DNA from: Streptomyces sp. NBC_00620
Lineage (GTDB): Bacteria > Actinomycetota > Actinomycetes > Streptomycetales > Streptomycetaceae
Length of the DNA: 64,000 nt
Assembly (NCBI RefSeq): GCF_026341825.1
Contig: NZ_JAPENY010000003.1
Coordinates: forward strand, 434,001 to 498,000
Reading direction: 5' to 3'
The translations under genes and the position numbers were made by a program. Every line of letters starts with the position of its first letter. The stretch's first letter is position 1. The notes below the pieces were generated by a model. The model had not been told where the DNA came from and did no database searches. It saw only the letters and a list, made by a program, of their open reading frames with translations. Below are positions 1-7,434 of the stretch, one piece after another.

Positions 1-46
1 CGATGTTGACGTGCGGCTTGGTCCGCTCGAATTTCGCCTTCGCCAC
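1..46 (-). CDS. tuf: Elongation factor Tu, 5' end only
   Basis: Only the first 15 codons are in the window. They read (GTG)AKAKFERTKPHVNI, the standard amino terminus of actinobacterial EF-Tu just before the GTP-binding loop. The GTG at 46 is preceded by a strong ribosome binding site (AGGAGGG on the minus strand, about 54-60). EF-Tu delivers aminoacyl-tRNA to the ribosome. The gene lies 93 bp downstream of the PRPP synthetase on the same strand, not behind fusA as in the usual str operon, so this may be an additional tuf copy. That last point is inference, because the rest of the gene is outside the window. Confidence 0.85.
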   Translation of the reverse strand, partial: MAKAKFERTKPHVNI

Positions 47-139
47 TGCAAGCCCTCCTGATCACCTGGGTGACGCCGAGCGTTGCTGCGCGTTGCTCCC
101 TGGCTGAGCGACAGCAGGAAGTCTCGCTACTACTCCTAT

Positions 140-1093
140 CTATTCGTTCTCAGGCGTGTCGAACAGGGCGCTGACGGACTCACCGTTGTGAATGCGCCGC
201 ACGGCCTCGGCGAGCGCCGGGGCGATGGACAGGATCCGCAGCTTCTCGGTGTGCTCCTCGGCCGGGATCGGCACGGTGTTCGTGCAGACGATCTCGAGGA
301 CGTCGGGCTGGTCGCTGAGCCGCTTGAGCGCGCCCGCCGCGAACAGACCGTGGGTGCAGGCGACCCGGATGGAGCGCGGACCCAGCTCCCGGAGCCGCTC
401 GAGGAGTTCGAGAACGGTGCTGCCCTTGGCGATCTCGTCGTCCAGCACGATGACATCCCGGTCGGTGACCTCACCGATGACGGAGCTGATGCTGACCCGG
501 TCGTCGGCGAACCGCTGCTTGGCACCGGCGGCCACCTGGGCACCGATCAGCCGCGCGAAGTGGGCGGCCTCCTTGGCGTTGCCCAGGTCCGGCGAGACGA
601 CCGTCGTACGCGACAGGTCGTAGTGGCGGAAGTGCGCGGCCAGCTCCCGCAGCGCGTGCAGATGGTCGACCGGGACGGAGAAGAACCCGTGCACCTGCGG
701 GGAGTGCAGCGTCATGGCCAGTACCCGGCTCGCCCCCGCGGCCACCAGCAGATCCGCGACCAGCCGCCCGCCGAGCGAGATCCTCGGCATGTCCTTCTTG
801 TCCGAGCGGGCGTAGGAGTAGTGAGGCATCACCACGGTGATCCGCCCGGCGGAGGCACCGCGCGCGGCGTCGCACATCATCAGCAGCTCGACGAGGTTCT
901 CCTGCACCGGCTTGACCAGCGGCTGCACCAGGAAGACATCGCGCTCCCGGCAATTGGACTGGAGCTGCACTTCCAGGCAGTCGTTGGCGAACCGGCTGGT
1001 CCGGCTCGGGCTGAGGGGCACACCGAGATGGGCGCAGACCTCAGCGGCCAGTTCGGGATGGGCACTACCGCTGAACACGGCGATGTCACGCAC
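140..1093 (-). CDS. prs: Ribose-phosphate diphosphokinase (PRPP synthetase)
   Basis: This 317-residue protein makes PRPP from ribose 5-phosphate and ATP for nucleotide, histidine and tryptophan synthesis. Visible motifs are FSGSAHPEL at the N terminus, the ATP-loop region YARSDKKD (94-101), LVADLLVAAGASRVL, and the divalent-cation/substrate region DLGNAKEA (169-176). The PRPP loop reads DDEIAKGST (218-226), not the DDMIDTGGT type of the classical enzyme, so it is a divergent actinobacterial subtype. The GTG at 1093 is chosen because AGGAG sits seven bases upstream of it. An ATG at 1108 and one at 1138 are also in frame but would place the GAGGAG inside the gene. It is followed on the same strand by tuf and is divergent from the ribosomal protection gene. 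Confidence 0.9.
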   Translation of the reverse strand: MRDIAVFSGSAHPELAAEVCAHLGVPLSPSRTSRFANDCLEVQLQSNCRERDVFLVQPLVKPVQENLVELLMMCDAARGASAGRITVVMPHYSYARSDKKDMPRISLGGRLVADLLVAAGASRVLAMTLHSPQVHGFFSVPVDHLHALRELAAHFRHYDLSRTTVVSPDLGNAKEAAHFARLIGAQVAAGAKQRFADDRVSISSVIGEVTDRDVIVLDDEIAKGSTVLELLERLRELGPRSIRVACTHGLFAAGALKRLSDQPDVLEIVCTNTVPIPAEEHTEKLRILSIAPALAEAVRRIHNGESVSALFDTPENE

Positions 1094-1226
1094 GGACGCT
1101 CCTCGCATGATCGAACAGGATGCGCCGCCGGTCGGCATGATCGATCCGGGATGCGTGCCTCATGCTACTGGCCCGCGCCGGGTGTCCCCACCGGGAGAAA
1201 ACCGGTTGCGGAGGGTCACCGGGGAC

Positions 1227-1244
1227 CCGCCATGATGATGGCGG
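1227..1244 (+). promoter_or_regulatory. Hairpin in the leader of the ribosomal protection gene
   Basis: CCGCCAT and ATGGCGG form a 7-bp stem around the loop GATG. Just upstream, GTCCCC (1184-1189) can pair with GGGGAC (1221-1226). These lie between prs and the leader ORF at 1287, so the 5' region of the TetM-like mRNA is probably structured. No U-tract follows, so this is not a classical terminator. A regulatory role is inferred. Confidence 0.3.
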
Positions 1245-1286
1245 CACGAGCACCCCTGCGAGCCCCTCGAACACAGGAGAGACGGA

Positions 1287-1400
1287 ATGCGCCGATTCCT
1301 CGGAACTTCTCAGCGCCCCTACCGGACGACTGTTCTCGAGGACTCGACCACGCATGCACACCTTGAACATCGGAATTCTGGCCCACGTCGACGCGGGTAA
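1287..1400 (+). CDS. Possible 37-residue leader peptide overlapping the TetM-like start
   Basis: An ATG at 1287 has a well-placed ribosome binding site (AGGAGA at 1275-1280). It opens a 37-codon frame beginning MRRFLGTSQRPYRT and ending at a TAA at 1398-1400. It runs in the +1 frame relative to the TetM-like gene and overlaps its first 47 bases. Its third-position GC is far below that of neighbouring genes, so it is not an ordinary protein gene. Ribosomal protection genes are often controlled through short translated leaders. A translated leader that covers the real start codon would be a coupling or attenuation device. This is inference from sequence only. Confidence 0.35.
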   Translation: MRRFLGTSQRPYRTTVLEDSTTHAHLEHRNSGPRRRG

Positions 1401-3213
1401 GACCAGCCTCACCGAGCGGCTGCTCTTCGACGGCGGCGCGATCGACCGGCTCGGCAGTGTGGACGCCGGTGACACCCGGACGGACGACGGGGAGATCGAG
1501 CGGCAGCGCGGGATCACCATCCGCTCGGCCGTCGCCGCGTTCACCGTCGGGGACGTACAGGTCAATCTGATCGACACCCCCGGGCACTCCGACTTCATCG
1601 CCGAGGTCGAGCGCGCCCTGGAGGTCCTGGACGGTGCGGTGCTGCTGCTCTCCGCCGTCGAGGGAGTCCAGGCGCAGACGCGTGTCCTGATGAGGACCCT
1701 GCGAAGGCTGCGGCTGCCCACGCTCGTCTTCGTCAACAAGATCGACCGGGCGGGGGCGCGCGAGGAGGAGCTGCTCGCCGACATCCGGCGCCGCCTCACG
1801 CCGTACGTCGTGCCCCTCACGGGCGTGCGGGACATCGGCACCCCCCGCGCCCGGGTCGTGCCGCGCCCGCTGGACGACACGGCGTCCGGCACCCTCGCCG
1901 AGGTCGACACGGGCGTGCTGGCCGCGGTCGTGGACGGGCCCGCGCCGACCGAGGACGAACTGCGCGCCGCGCTCGCCGCCCGAACCGCCGACGGTTCCCT
2001 GCACCCCGTCTTTTTCGGGTCCGCGGTGGGCGGGCAGGGAGTCGCCGAACTGGTCGGGGGTCTTGTCCGGCTGATTCCGCGCCCGGTGTACCCCGGCGCC
2101 GGTGAACCGCGCGGCACGGTCTTCGCCGTACGGCCGGGACCCGGCGGCGAGCGCACGGCTTATCTCCGGTTGTACGGGGGTGAGGTGACGCGTCGTCAGC
2201 GGTTGACGTTCCTGCGCCGTGAGGCCGACGGGCGGACGGCGCAGGTGTCCGGACGGGCACTGGGCCTGGAGGTGGTCGGCCGGCCCGGCGCGGTGCCGCT
2301 CACGCCGGGCAACATCGCCGCGCTCCGGGGCGTCGGAGGCATCCGCGTCGGCGACCGGCTCGGCGAAGTCACCGACAGGGCCCCGCAGTTCGCGGCCCCG
2401 ACGCTGGAGACGACGGTACGGGCGAGACACCCCGAGCAGGCGGCAGCCTTGCGTGCAGCCCTCCTTGCCCTCGCCGATCAGGACCCGCTGACACACGCGC
2501 GGCCTGCCGAGTCCGGCAGTACCGCCCTGCTGCTCTACGGCGAGGTGCAGAAGGAGGTGCTCTCGGCCACGCTGGCCCAGGACTTCGGCATCGAGGCCGA
2601 GTTCAAGCCGAGCCGGGTGCGGTTCCTGGAACGGCCGGAAGGCACCGGCGAGGCGTACGAGGAGATCCAGCGGCACGGGCACACCGGGTTCTGGGCGACG
2701 GTCGGGCTGCGTGTCGAGCCCGGGCCGCACGGCTCCGGCGGCGTCTTCACGTACGAGACCGAACTCGGCGCCCTCCCCCGGGCCTTCCACCAGGCGATCG
2801 AGGACACCGTTCACGCGACCCTGCTCACCGGTCGGCAGGGCCGGCCGGTGACGGACTACCGGGTCACGCTGGTCCGTTCGGGATTCGCCGCGCCGATCAG
2901 CACGGCCGCCGACTTCCGCGGACTGACCCCGGTCGTACTGCGCCGCGCTCTGGAGCGGGCGGGAACCCGGGTGTACGAGCCGTACCACTCCTTCGAGGCG
3001 GAACTCCCGCTGGACGCGCTGGCCCCGGTGACGGCTCGACTGGCCGCGTACGGAGCGGAGTTCAAGGAGACCACCGGAGGACGTACCGCCTGGCTGGTCA
3101 CCGGTGAGCTGCCGGCCCGGCATGTGCGGGACGTCGAGCTGCGGCTGCCCGGGCTGACGCGGGGCGAGGGCGTGTGGTGGTCCCGTGCTTCGGGGGACCG
3201 GGTGGTCCGCTGA
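1354..3213 (+). CDS. TetM/OtrA-type ribosomal protection GTPase
   Basis: This 619-residue EF-G paralogue belongs to the tetracycline ribosomal protection family, which binds the 70S ribosome and displaces tetracycline using GTP. GTPase motifs are complete: AHVDAGKT (10-17), RGITI (52-56), DTPGH (74-78) and NKID (128-131). The later EF-G-like domains II, IV and V follow. The length fits TetM/OtrA (about 640) better than EF-G (about 700). The ATG at 1354 is chosen because the G-domain begins immediately and GAGGA lies 11 bases upstream. In-frame sequence back to 1162 has no family similarity. It is divergent from prs. No tetracycline biosynthesis genes are nearby, so it could be intrinsic resistance or a translation factor. 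Confidence 0.88.
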   Translation: MHTLNIGILAHVDAGKTSLTERLLFDGGAIDRLGSVDAGDTRTDDGEIERQRGITIRSAVAAFTVGDVQVNLIDTPGHSDFIAEVERALEVLDGAVLLLSAVEGVQAQTRVLMRTLRRLRLPTLVFVNKIDRAGAREEELLADIRRRLTPYVVPLTGVRDIGTPRARVVPRPLDDTASGTLAEVDTGVLAAVVDGPAPTEDELRAALAARTADGSLHPVFFGSAVGGQGVAELVGGLVRLIPRPVYPGAGEPRGTVFAVRPGPGGERTAYLRLYGGEVTRRQRLTFLRREADGRTAQVSGRALGLEVVGRPGAVPLTPGNIAALRGVGGIRVGDRLGEVTDRAPQFAAPTLETTVRARHPEQAAALRAALLALADQDPLTHARPAESGSTALLLYGEVQKEVLSATLAQDFGIEAEFKPSRVRFLERPEGTGEAYEEIQRHGHTGFWATVGLRVEPGPHGSGGVFTYETELGALPRAFHQAIEDTVHATLLTGRQGRPVTDYRVTLVRSGFAAPISTAADFRGLTPVVLRRALERAGTRVYEPYHSFEAELPLDALAPVTARLAAYGAEFKETTGGRTAWLVTGELPARHVRDVELRLPGLTRGEGVWWSRASGDRVVR

Positions 3214-3528
3214 GGCGAGGGCCGGTGGCGCACGAGGGGCGTCCAGCTGATCCGGTCCGCGAGTAGACGCGGTGCGTCCTCTGTGTACGGCGAACCGCTG
3301 GGTGACCGGGTGCGCGCCGGGGTGCGGCCGGCCGGGGCCGGTCGCCTCGCGCAGGGGCGAAAGAGGCCGGTAAGTGCCTTCCCGGGGCATGCGGTTCCCG
3401 ACGCGCCGGTGCGTACACCCGCGCCGGACGCACCCCGCACCCCGGTCATCATCACCGGTTCTCCAACAGGTCGGCCTACCAAGGGATTTGGGGGGCATTC
3501 GGTTACCAGGGAAAGGAGGACCGTCGAC
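3214..3528. other. Intergenic region without a gene (315 bp)
   Basis: No frame here has a credible start with coding bias on either strand. The sequence contains GC-rich inverted repeats, including a 7-bp stem GGTGCGT/ACGCACC around 3408-3434, and the ribosome binding site AAAGGAGGA just before the DUF4230 gene. A promoter for that gene presumably lies in the less GC-rich last 80 bases, but I could not assign clear -35 and -10 boxes. Confidence 0.6.
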
Positions 3529-4179
3529 ATGACGACGTCCATCAAGCGCTTGCCCGGGTGGGCGAAAGTGCTCAGTGCGTTCGTGCTGGTGCTCGTGGTG
3601 CTGTTCGCCGGCCTGCGGCTCGCCGTACTTCCGGGGCTGCGCGATGTGTTCGGCACGGAGACCAACGACCGGACGGGCCCCGCGCTCCTCAAATCGATCC
3701 AGGACATGAGCCGTTACGACGCCGCGTCAGGCAACTTCCAGGTGGTCGTGGACCTGGAGAAGGACGCCAAGTACCTGCCCGACGCGCTCCGCGGCACCCG
3801 CACGCTGTACGTGGGGGCCGGCACCGTCGACGCATATGTCGACCTCGGCAAACTCGCCGACAAGGACGTGACGGTCAACGAGGACCGCACATCGGCCACG
3901 CTCCGGCTGCCGCACGCCGCGCTGGGCAAGCCCGCGCTCGACCCCGACCGTTCGTACGCCGTCTCAAAGCAACGTGGTCTCCTCGACCGGATCGGCGACA
4001 TCTTCTCGGACAACCCGAACGGCGAGCAGGCCGTGCAGAAGCTCGCGGTGAAGCACATCAGTGATGCCGCGAAGGACAGCCGCCTCACCGCGCGCGCCGA
4101 GGAGAACACCACCGGCATGCTCGAAGGCCTGCTGAGCTCGCTCGGCTTCAAGGAGGTGAACGTCACGTACGGCACGTGA
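3529..4179 (+). CDS. DUF4230 domain-containing membrane-anchored protein
   Basis: This 216-residue protein has a short basic N terminus, one membrane segment (about 13-33, AKVLSAFVLVLVVLFAGLRL) and an extracytoplasmic domain that matches the DUF4230 pattern: a QVVVDLEKDAKYLPD strand region, then LRGTRTLYVGAGTVDAYVDL. The C-terminal part (SDAAKDSRLTARAEENT) resembles the amphipathic helices seen at the end of this family. Function is unknown. The ATG at 3529 has the excellent ribosome binding site AAAGGAGGA. It is followed by the VanZ-like gene on the same strand after 108 bp, so both may concern the cell envelope. Confidence 0.75.
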   Translation: MTTSIKRLPGWAKVLSAFVLVLVVLFAGLRLAVLPGLRDVFGTETNDRTGPALLKSIQDMSRYDAASGNFQVVVDLEKDAKYLPDALRGTRTLYVGAGTVDAYVDLGKLADKDVTVNEDRTSATLRLPHAALGKPALDPDRSYAVSKQRGLLDRIGDIFSDNPNGEQAVQKLAVKHISDAAKDSRLTARAEENTTGMLEGLLSSLGFKEVNVTYGT

Positions 4180-4287
4180 GCCGCGCCCTGGCGCAAAGCT
4201 CACCCGGCCGCCGTGCCGTTCGACATCGATTCCCCCAACACGGGTAGTCACCTTTATCCATCGGGCAGTTGAAACTTGGAGGATCGC

Positions 4288-4860
4288 ATGCTCCGTACGG
4301 CGTTGCGCGCTCGTACCGCGAAGTCGGGTCGCAAGGCGCCGGCACCGGCACCGGCACCGGAGAAGGGGCGGAAGCGGGGGCGGAGGTCGCTCCCCCTTCC
4401 CGTGCGGCTGTTCTTCATGCTGCTGGCCCTCGGGGGGATGGTGGCGTTCGCGGTCGTGCTGGCCCGGCTGACGCTGGAACCGTCCCCGGCGTCGGAGGCG
4501 CTGATCCACACCAATCTGCACCCCGGCCGTTCCCTGAACGCGTATCTCAACCAGCCGGAAATGCGCGACGCCTTCAGGCAGATCGGCGGGAACATTCTGC
4601 TCGGGGTGCCCTTCGGACTGCTGCTCCCCGTGCTGTGGCCGAAAGCCCGGGGAGTCCTGCGGGTCCTCCTGCTGACCGCGGTGGTCATGCTGCTGGTCGA
4701 GCTGATCCAGGGAGCGGTCATCACCGGGCGGGCCTTCGACATCGACGACGTCATCCTCAACACGAGCGGGGCACTGCTGGGTTACCTGCTCCTCGGGCGC
4801 CGGCTCGGCAGGGCTGTGCACGGCGGTCGGCGCAAGCGAAACACTTCCACGAGCGACTGA
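4288..4860 (+). CDS. VanZ family protein
   Basis: A 190-residue integral membrane protein with a VanZ-like core. The sequence NQPEMRDAFRQIGGNILLGVPFGLLLPVLWP is followed by ELIQGAVITGRAFDIDDVILNTSGALLGYLL, the family signature in which a conserved E-Q pair precedes R-x-x-D-x-D-D-V-x-x-N. Four hydrophobic segments are evident (about 42-62, 103-120, 126-145, 158-175). The first 40 residues are basic and Pro/Ala-rich and probably cytoplasmic. VanZ confers low-level teicoplanin resistance in enterococci, but most actinobacterial members are of unknown role. The ATG at 4288 is preferred over an in-frame TTG at 4276 because GGAGG ends five bases upstream. Confidence 0.82.
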   Translation: MLRTALRARTAKSGRKAPAPAPAPEKGRKRGRRSLPLPVRLFFMLLALGGMVAFAVVLARLTLEPSPASEALIHTNLHPGRSLNAYLNQPEMRDAFRQIGGNILLGVPFGLLLPVLWPKARGVLRVLLLTAVVMLLVELIQGAVITGRAFDIDDVILNTSGALLGYLLLGRRLGRAVHGGRRKRNTSTSD

Positions 4861-4878
4861 CGCGGCACTGTGAATAAT

Positions 4879-4890
4879 TGGTCCGGACCA
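4879..4890. promoter_or_regulatory. 12-bp palindrome resembling a DasR/GntR site
   Basis: TGGTCCGGACCA is a perfect 12-bp palindrome just upstream of the -35 box of the GH16 gene. It differs from the DasR core TGGTCTAGACCA only in the two central bases and resembles TGGTC-containing repeats in chitinase promoters. Binding by DasR or another GntR regulator is an inference. Confidence 0.4.
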
Positions 4891-4895
4891 GAACC

Positions 4896-4924
4896 TTGAC
4901 ACCCCCTTACCTCACTTCTTAAAT
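4896..4924 (+). promoter_or_regulatory. Promoter of the GH16 beta-glucanase
   Basis: A consensus -35 TTGACA (4896-4901) is separated by 17 bp from TTAAAT (4919-4924). This is an unusually good sigma-70-type promoter for this genome and lies about 75 bp ahead of the GTG start. The -10 box lies inside the 23-bp element shared with the sugar ABC operon (4906-4928). Confidence 0.6.
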
Positions 4925-4928
4925 CAAG
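4906..4928 (+). promoter_or_regulatory. 23-bp operator-like element, copy 1
   Basis: This element begins CTTACCTCAC and ends TAAATCAAG. It matches 19 of 23 positions with the element at 13505-13527, which lies between the ROK regulator and its sugar ABC operon. Both copies overlap a -10 box, as expected for a repressor site. The likely ligand is the ROK protein encoded at 12125-13432 (inference). Confidence 0.5.
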
Positions 4929-4999
4929 AGGCAAAGCATGTACCCCCCACCTCAGTCGGCCCGCCCCTCTCCCCGGGTCGCAATACGGAAGGGAGAGTC

Positions 5000-6250
5000 G
5001 TGGCTTCCCCACGCCTGCTCCGAAGATGCCTCTTTGCCGCTCTCTCCGCCTTACTCGTCGCGTCTGCCGCCATCGCTCCCGCTCAGGCGGGTCCCGCGGC
5101 CGCCGATGACGTGACCGCCGCGGCCGTGGTGTTCCAGGACACCTTCGACGGCTCCGGCGGATGGGCCGTGGATCCCAACAAGTGGCAGATCGAGACCGGC
5201 GACAACGTCAACAACCACGAGCGGCAGATGTACACGGCCGGCGCCAACAACGCGGCGCTGGACGGCCAGGGCCACCTGGTCATCACCGCTCGTAAGGACA
5301 ATCCGGCCAACTACCAGTGCTGGTACGGACGGTGCGAGTACACCTCGGCCCGGCTGAACACCGCCGGCAAGTTCACCGCCCAGTACGGCCGTGTCGAGGC
5401 CACCCTGAAGGTTCCGCGCGGGCAGGGCATGTGGCCCGCGTTCTGGATGCTCGGCAACGACATCGGTTCGGTCGGCTGGCCCGCGTCGGGTGAGATCGAC
5501 GTCATGGAGAACGTCGGCTACGAGCCGTCGACCATCCACGGCACGATCCACGGACCGGGGTATTCCGGCGCGACCGGTATCGGCGCCGGGTACACCCTGC
5601 CGAACGGCCAGCAGTTCGCGGACGGTTTCCACACCTTCGCGGTCGACTGGGCGCCGAACTCGATCAAGTGGTCGGTCGACGGCATCGTCTACCAGACGCG
5701 CACGCCCGCCGATGTGGGCGGCAACGCATGGGTGTTCAACAAGCCGTTCTACCTGATCCTCAACCTCGCGGTCGGCGGCTACTGGCCCGGCGACCCGAAC
5801 AGCTCCACCGTCTTCCCGCAGTACCTCGTCGTCGACGAGGTGAAGGTGACGACGGGCACCACCTCGGGCACCGGGGTCCCGATCAGGGGCCTGGCGGGCA
5901 AGTGCGTGGACGTGGCCGGGGCCAGCTCGACCAACGGCGCCGCCGTACAGCTTTACGACTGCAACTCGAGCGCCGCCCAGCAGTGGACGGTCGGCTCGGA
6001 CGGCACGATCCGCGCGCTGGGCAAGTGCCTCGATGTCACGAGCGGCGGCACCGCGGACGGCTCGACCGTGCAGCTCTACGACTGCAACGGGAGTGCCGCC
6101 CAGCAATGGGTCGTCAGTTCGGCCAATGACATCGTGAACCCCCAGGCCAACAAGTGCCTGGACGTCACGGGCAGCAACTCGGCCAATGCCACACGTCTGC
6201 AGATCTGGACGTGCACCGGTGCGGCCAACCAGAAGTGGACGGTTGGCTGA
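5000..6250 (+). CDS. Secreted GH16 beta-glucanase with C-terminal ricin-type lectin domain
   Basis: The 416-residue precursor has a signal peptide (1-30, cleavage near AQA-G), a glycoside hydrolase family 16 domain (about 42-285) and a beta-trefoil lectin/CBM13 module (about 292-416) with repeated C-L-D-V and Q-x-W units. The catalytic signature GEIDVME gives nucleophile E165, D167 and acid/base E170. The domain resembles bacterial laminarinases, so endo-1,3-beta-glucan cleavage outside the cell is the likely activity. The GTG at 5000 follows AAGGGAGAG. Codon 18 is TTA (5051-5053), the rare leucine codon that needs bldA tRNA in Streptomyces. Its promoter shares an element with the beta-glucoside ABC locus at 13.5 kb, suggesting that its products are imported by that transporter. 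Confidence 0.9.
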   Translation: MASPRLLRRCLFAALSALLVASAAIAPAQAGPAAADDVTAAAVVFQDTFDGSGGWAVDPNKWQIETGDNVNNHERQMYTAGANNAALDGQGHLVITARKDNPANYQCWYGRCEYTSARLNTAGKFTAQYGRVEATLKVPRGQGMWPAFWMLGNDIGSVGWPASGEIDVMENVGYEPSTIHGTIHGPGYSGATGIGAGYTLPNGQQFADGFHTFAVDWAPNSIKWSVDGIVYQTRTPADVGGNAWVFNKPFYLILNLAVGGYWPGDPNSSTVFPQYLVVDEVKVTTGTTSGTGVPIRGLAGKCVDVAGASSTNGAAVQLYDCNSSAAQQWTVGSDGTIRALGKCLDVTSGGTADGSTVQLYDCNGSAAQQWVVSSANDIVNPQANKCLDVTGSNSANATRLQIWTCTGAANQKWTVG

Positions 6251-6273
6251 CAGACCGCCCCGGGCGGGCAGGC

Positions 6274-6309
6274 GGAGGGTCCGGCAGGGTTGCCCCTGCC
6301 GGACCCTCC
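6274..6309. terminator. Terminator hairpin between GH16 and the I36 operon
   Basis: A perfect 16-bp stem (6274-6289 with 6294-6309) closes a TTGC loop and is followed on the plus strand by GTGTTT. It lies between two convergent transcripts and can end both. Confidence 0.8.
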
Positions 6310-6325
6310 GTGTTTCACCCCTCCC

Positions 6326-6703
6326 TCAGCAGCTCATGGCCCATGTGTGCGAGTCGCCGCGGTCGTTGGCGACGCCGTTGTAGCCGACCTCCTCGCCCGG
6401 GGTGAGGCAGATGGTCATGGCACCGCCCTGGTAGGCGTCTTCGTAGACCTTGACGTGGTCCTTGACGCCCGGTCCCGAGATGCCGTGGTTGGCCCACGAG
6501 GAGTCCGTGTCGGCGATCCAGCTCTCCCACCAGCCGTCGTCCCCAGACCAGTTGGCTCGCTGACCGTCGAAGTTGGCGTTCTCCCAGACGCAGAAGTTGC
6601 CGCTGGGACAGTCCGCCGCGCCGGAGGGTGTGGCAAGGGCCAGTCCGCCCCCGAGGGCAAGGAGGGCGGCTGCTGCTGCGGTGGCGAGGCGCTTGGCGAT
6701 CAT
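6326..6703 (-). CDS. Secreted peptidase inhibitor family I36-like protein
   Basis: A 125-residue precursor with a signal peptide (1-30, ending PSGAA-D) and a mature domain of about 95 residues rich in Cys and Trp: CPSGNFCVWENANFDG at the start and a C-terminal SHTWAMSC. The C-x-x-x-x-F-C-V-W-E/x-N-x-x-F-x-G pattern is that of the I36 (Streptomyces metalloproteinase inhibitor) beta/gamma-crystallin-like fold. An inhibitor function is not proven. The ATG at 6703 overlaps the stop of the upstream lipoprotein gene by four bases (ATGA), so translation is coupled. It is the last gene of a three-gene operon. Confidence 0.78.
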   Translation of the reverse strand: MIAKRLATAAAAALLALGGGLALATPSGAADCPSGNFCVWENANFDGQRANWSGDDGWWESWIADTDSSWANHGISGPGVKDHVKVYEDAYQGGAMTICLTPGEEVGYNGVANDRGDSHTWAMSC

Positions 6704-7431
6704 GAAGAGGTGCTGCCTTTCTTTTCGGATACCCGGACGGTCCGCTCGGCGTACAGGGCCGCCGCGCGGTGCAGCGCGTGGGTGCGCAACTGCGTGTAGG
6801 TGGTCAACTGCTCGCGCCGTTCGGCGCGTACCTGGGCCAGCAGGGCCGGTTCCAGGCGGGCACGGAGCCGGGCGAGGCCGCTCTCGCGGGCGCAGCGCGC
6901 GGAGACGGCGGTGTCGGGGCGCTTGGGCCGGGGCCCGTTCGCCGGGGTGACGCAGCGGGTCCAACGGGCCGACGCGGCACCGTAGTCGGGGTCGCGTTTC
7001 ATACGCTGCTGGGCCTCGGCGCGCAGGTTGTTCACCACGACCCTGGTGCGGAACCAGCGGCGCTGGTCCCCGTACAGCTCACGTTGCGCGGCGGCGAGGC
7101 AGCCGTCGGTGTGGGCGGTGACGGTGTAGCCGGTGGCGAGGGTGACGGAGAGTTCGGGGCGGCCGCGGCCGAAGAGGGCGTCCTGGAGTCGGCGGTCCTC
7201 CTGGCCGGACGGGCGCTCGTGGGCCGAGGCGTGCCGTACGGACAGCCCCTGGCGGGCCAGACACTCGTCCACGAGCACCCGTTGGGCCGTGTCGATGAGG
7301 TCGTCCTGGGCGCGTTCGGTGGTGGGCAGCGCGGGGGTGCCTCGCTCGGCGGACGGCGTGGCGCACCCGGCGAGCGCCAGCGTCGCCAGCACCGCGAGCG
7401 CGGTGGCGCGCAGCGTGCTGTGCGGTCGCAC
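6700..7431 (-). CDS. Putative lipoprotein between two I36-like genes
   Basis: This 243-residue protein has a lipoprotein signal (MRPHSTLRATALAVLATLALAGC, lipobox LAGC) followed by a charged, Arg- and Ala-rich domain with four further cysteines (ECLARQG, DGCLAA, TRCVTP, SARCAR). It has no domain I recognise. The predicted location is the outer face of the membrane. It starts 3 bp after the upstream I36-like gene and overlaps the downstream one by 4 bp, so all three are surely co-transcribed. A shared role, for example the lipoprotein as receptor or target of the secreted partners, is speculative. Confidence 0.7.
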   Translation of the reverse strand: MRPHSTLRATALAVLATLALAGCATPSAERGTPALPTTERAQDDLIDTAQRVLVDECLARQGLSVRHASAHERPSGQEDRRLQDALFGRGRPELSVTLATGYTVTAHTDGCLAAAQRELYGDQRRWFRTRVVVNNLRAEAQQRMKRDPDYGAASARWTRCVTPANGPRPKRPDTAVSARCARESGLARLRARLEPALLAQVRAERREQLTTYTQLRTHALHRAAALYAERTVRVSEKKGSTSS

Positions 7432-7434
7432 GGG

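Noticed and set aside
83..1366. A plus-strand open frame of 427 codons opposite prs
   Set aside because: It mirrors the PRPP synthetase gene and has no start signal or domain.
1354..3213. Evidence of a tetracycline biosynthesis cluster
   Set aside because: No polyketide synthase, cyclase or oxygenase genes of that pathway are in the window; the protection gene stands alone.
1216..3498. A 760-codon antisense open frame opposite the ribosomal protection gene
   Set aside because: Composition is Arg/Gly/Pro-rich without domains; the sense strand encodes a complete GTPase.
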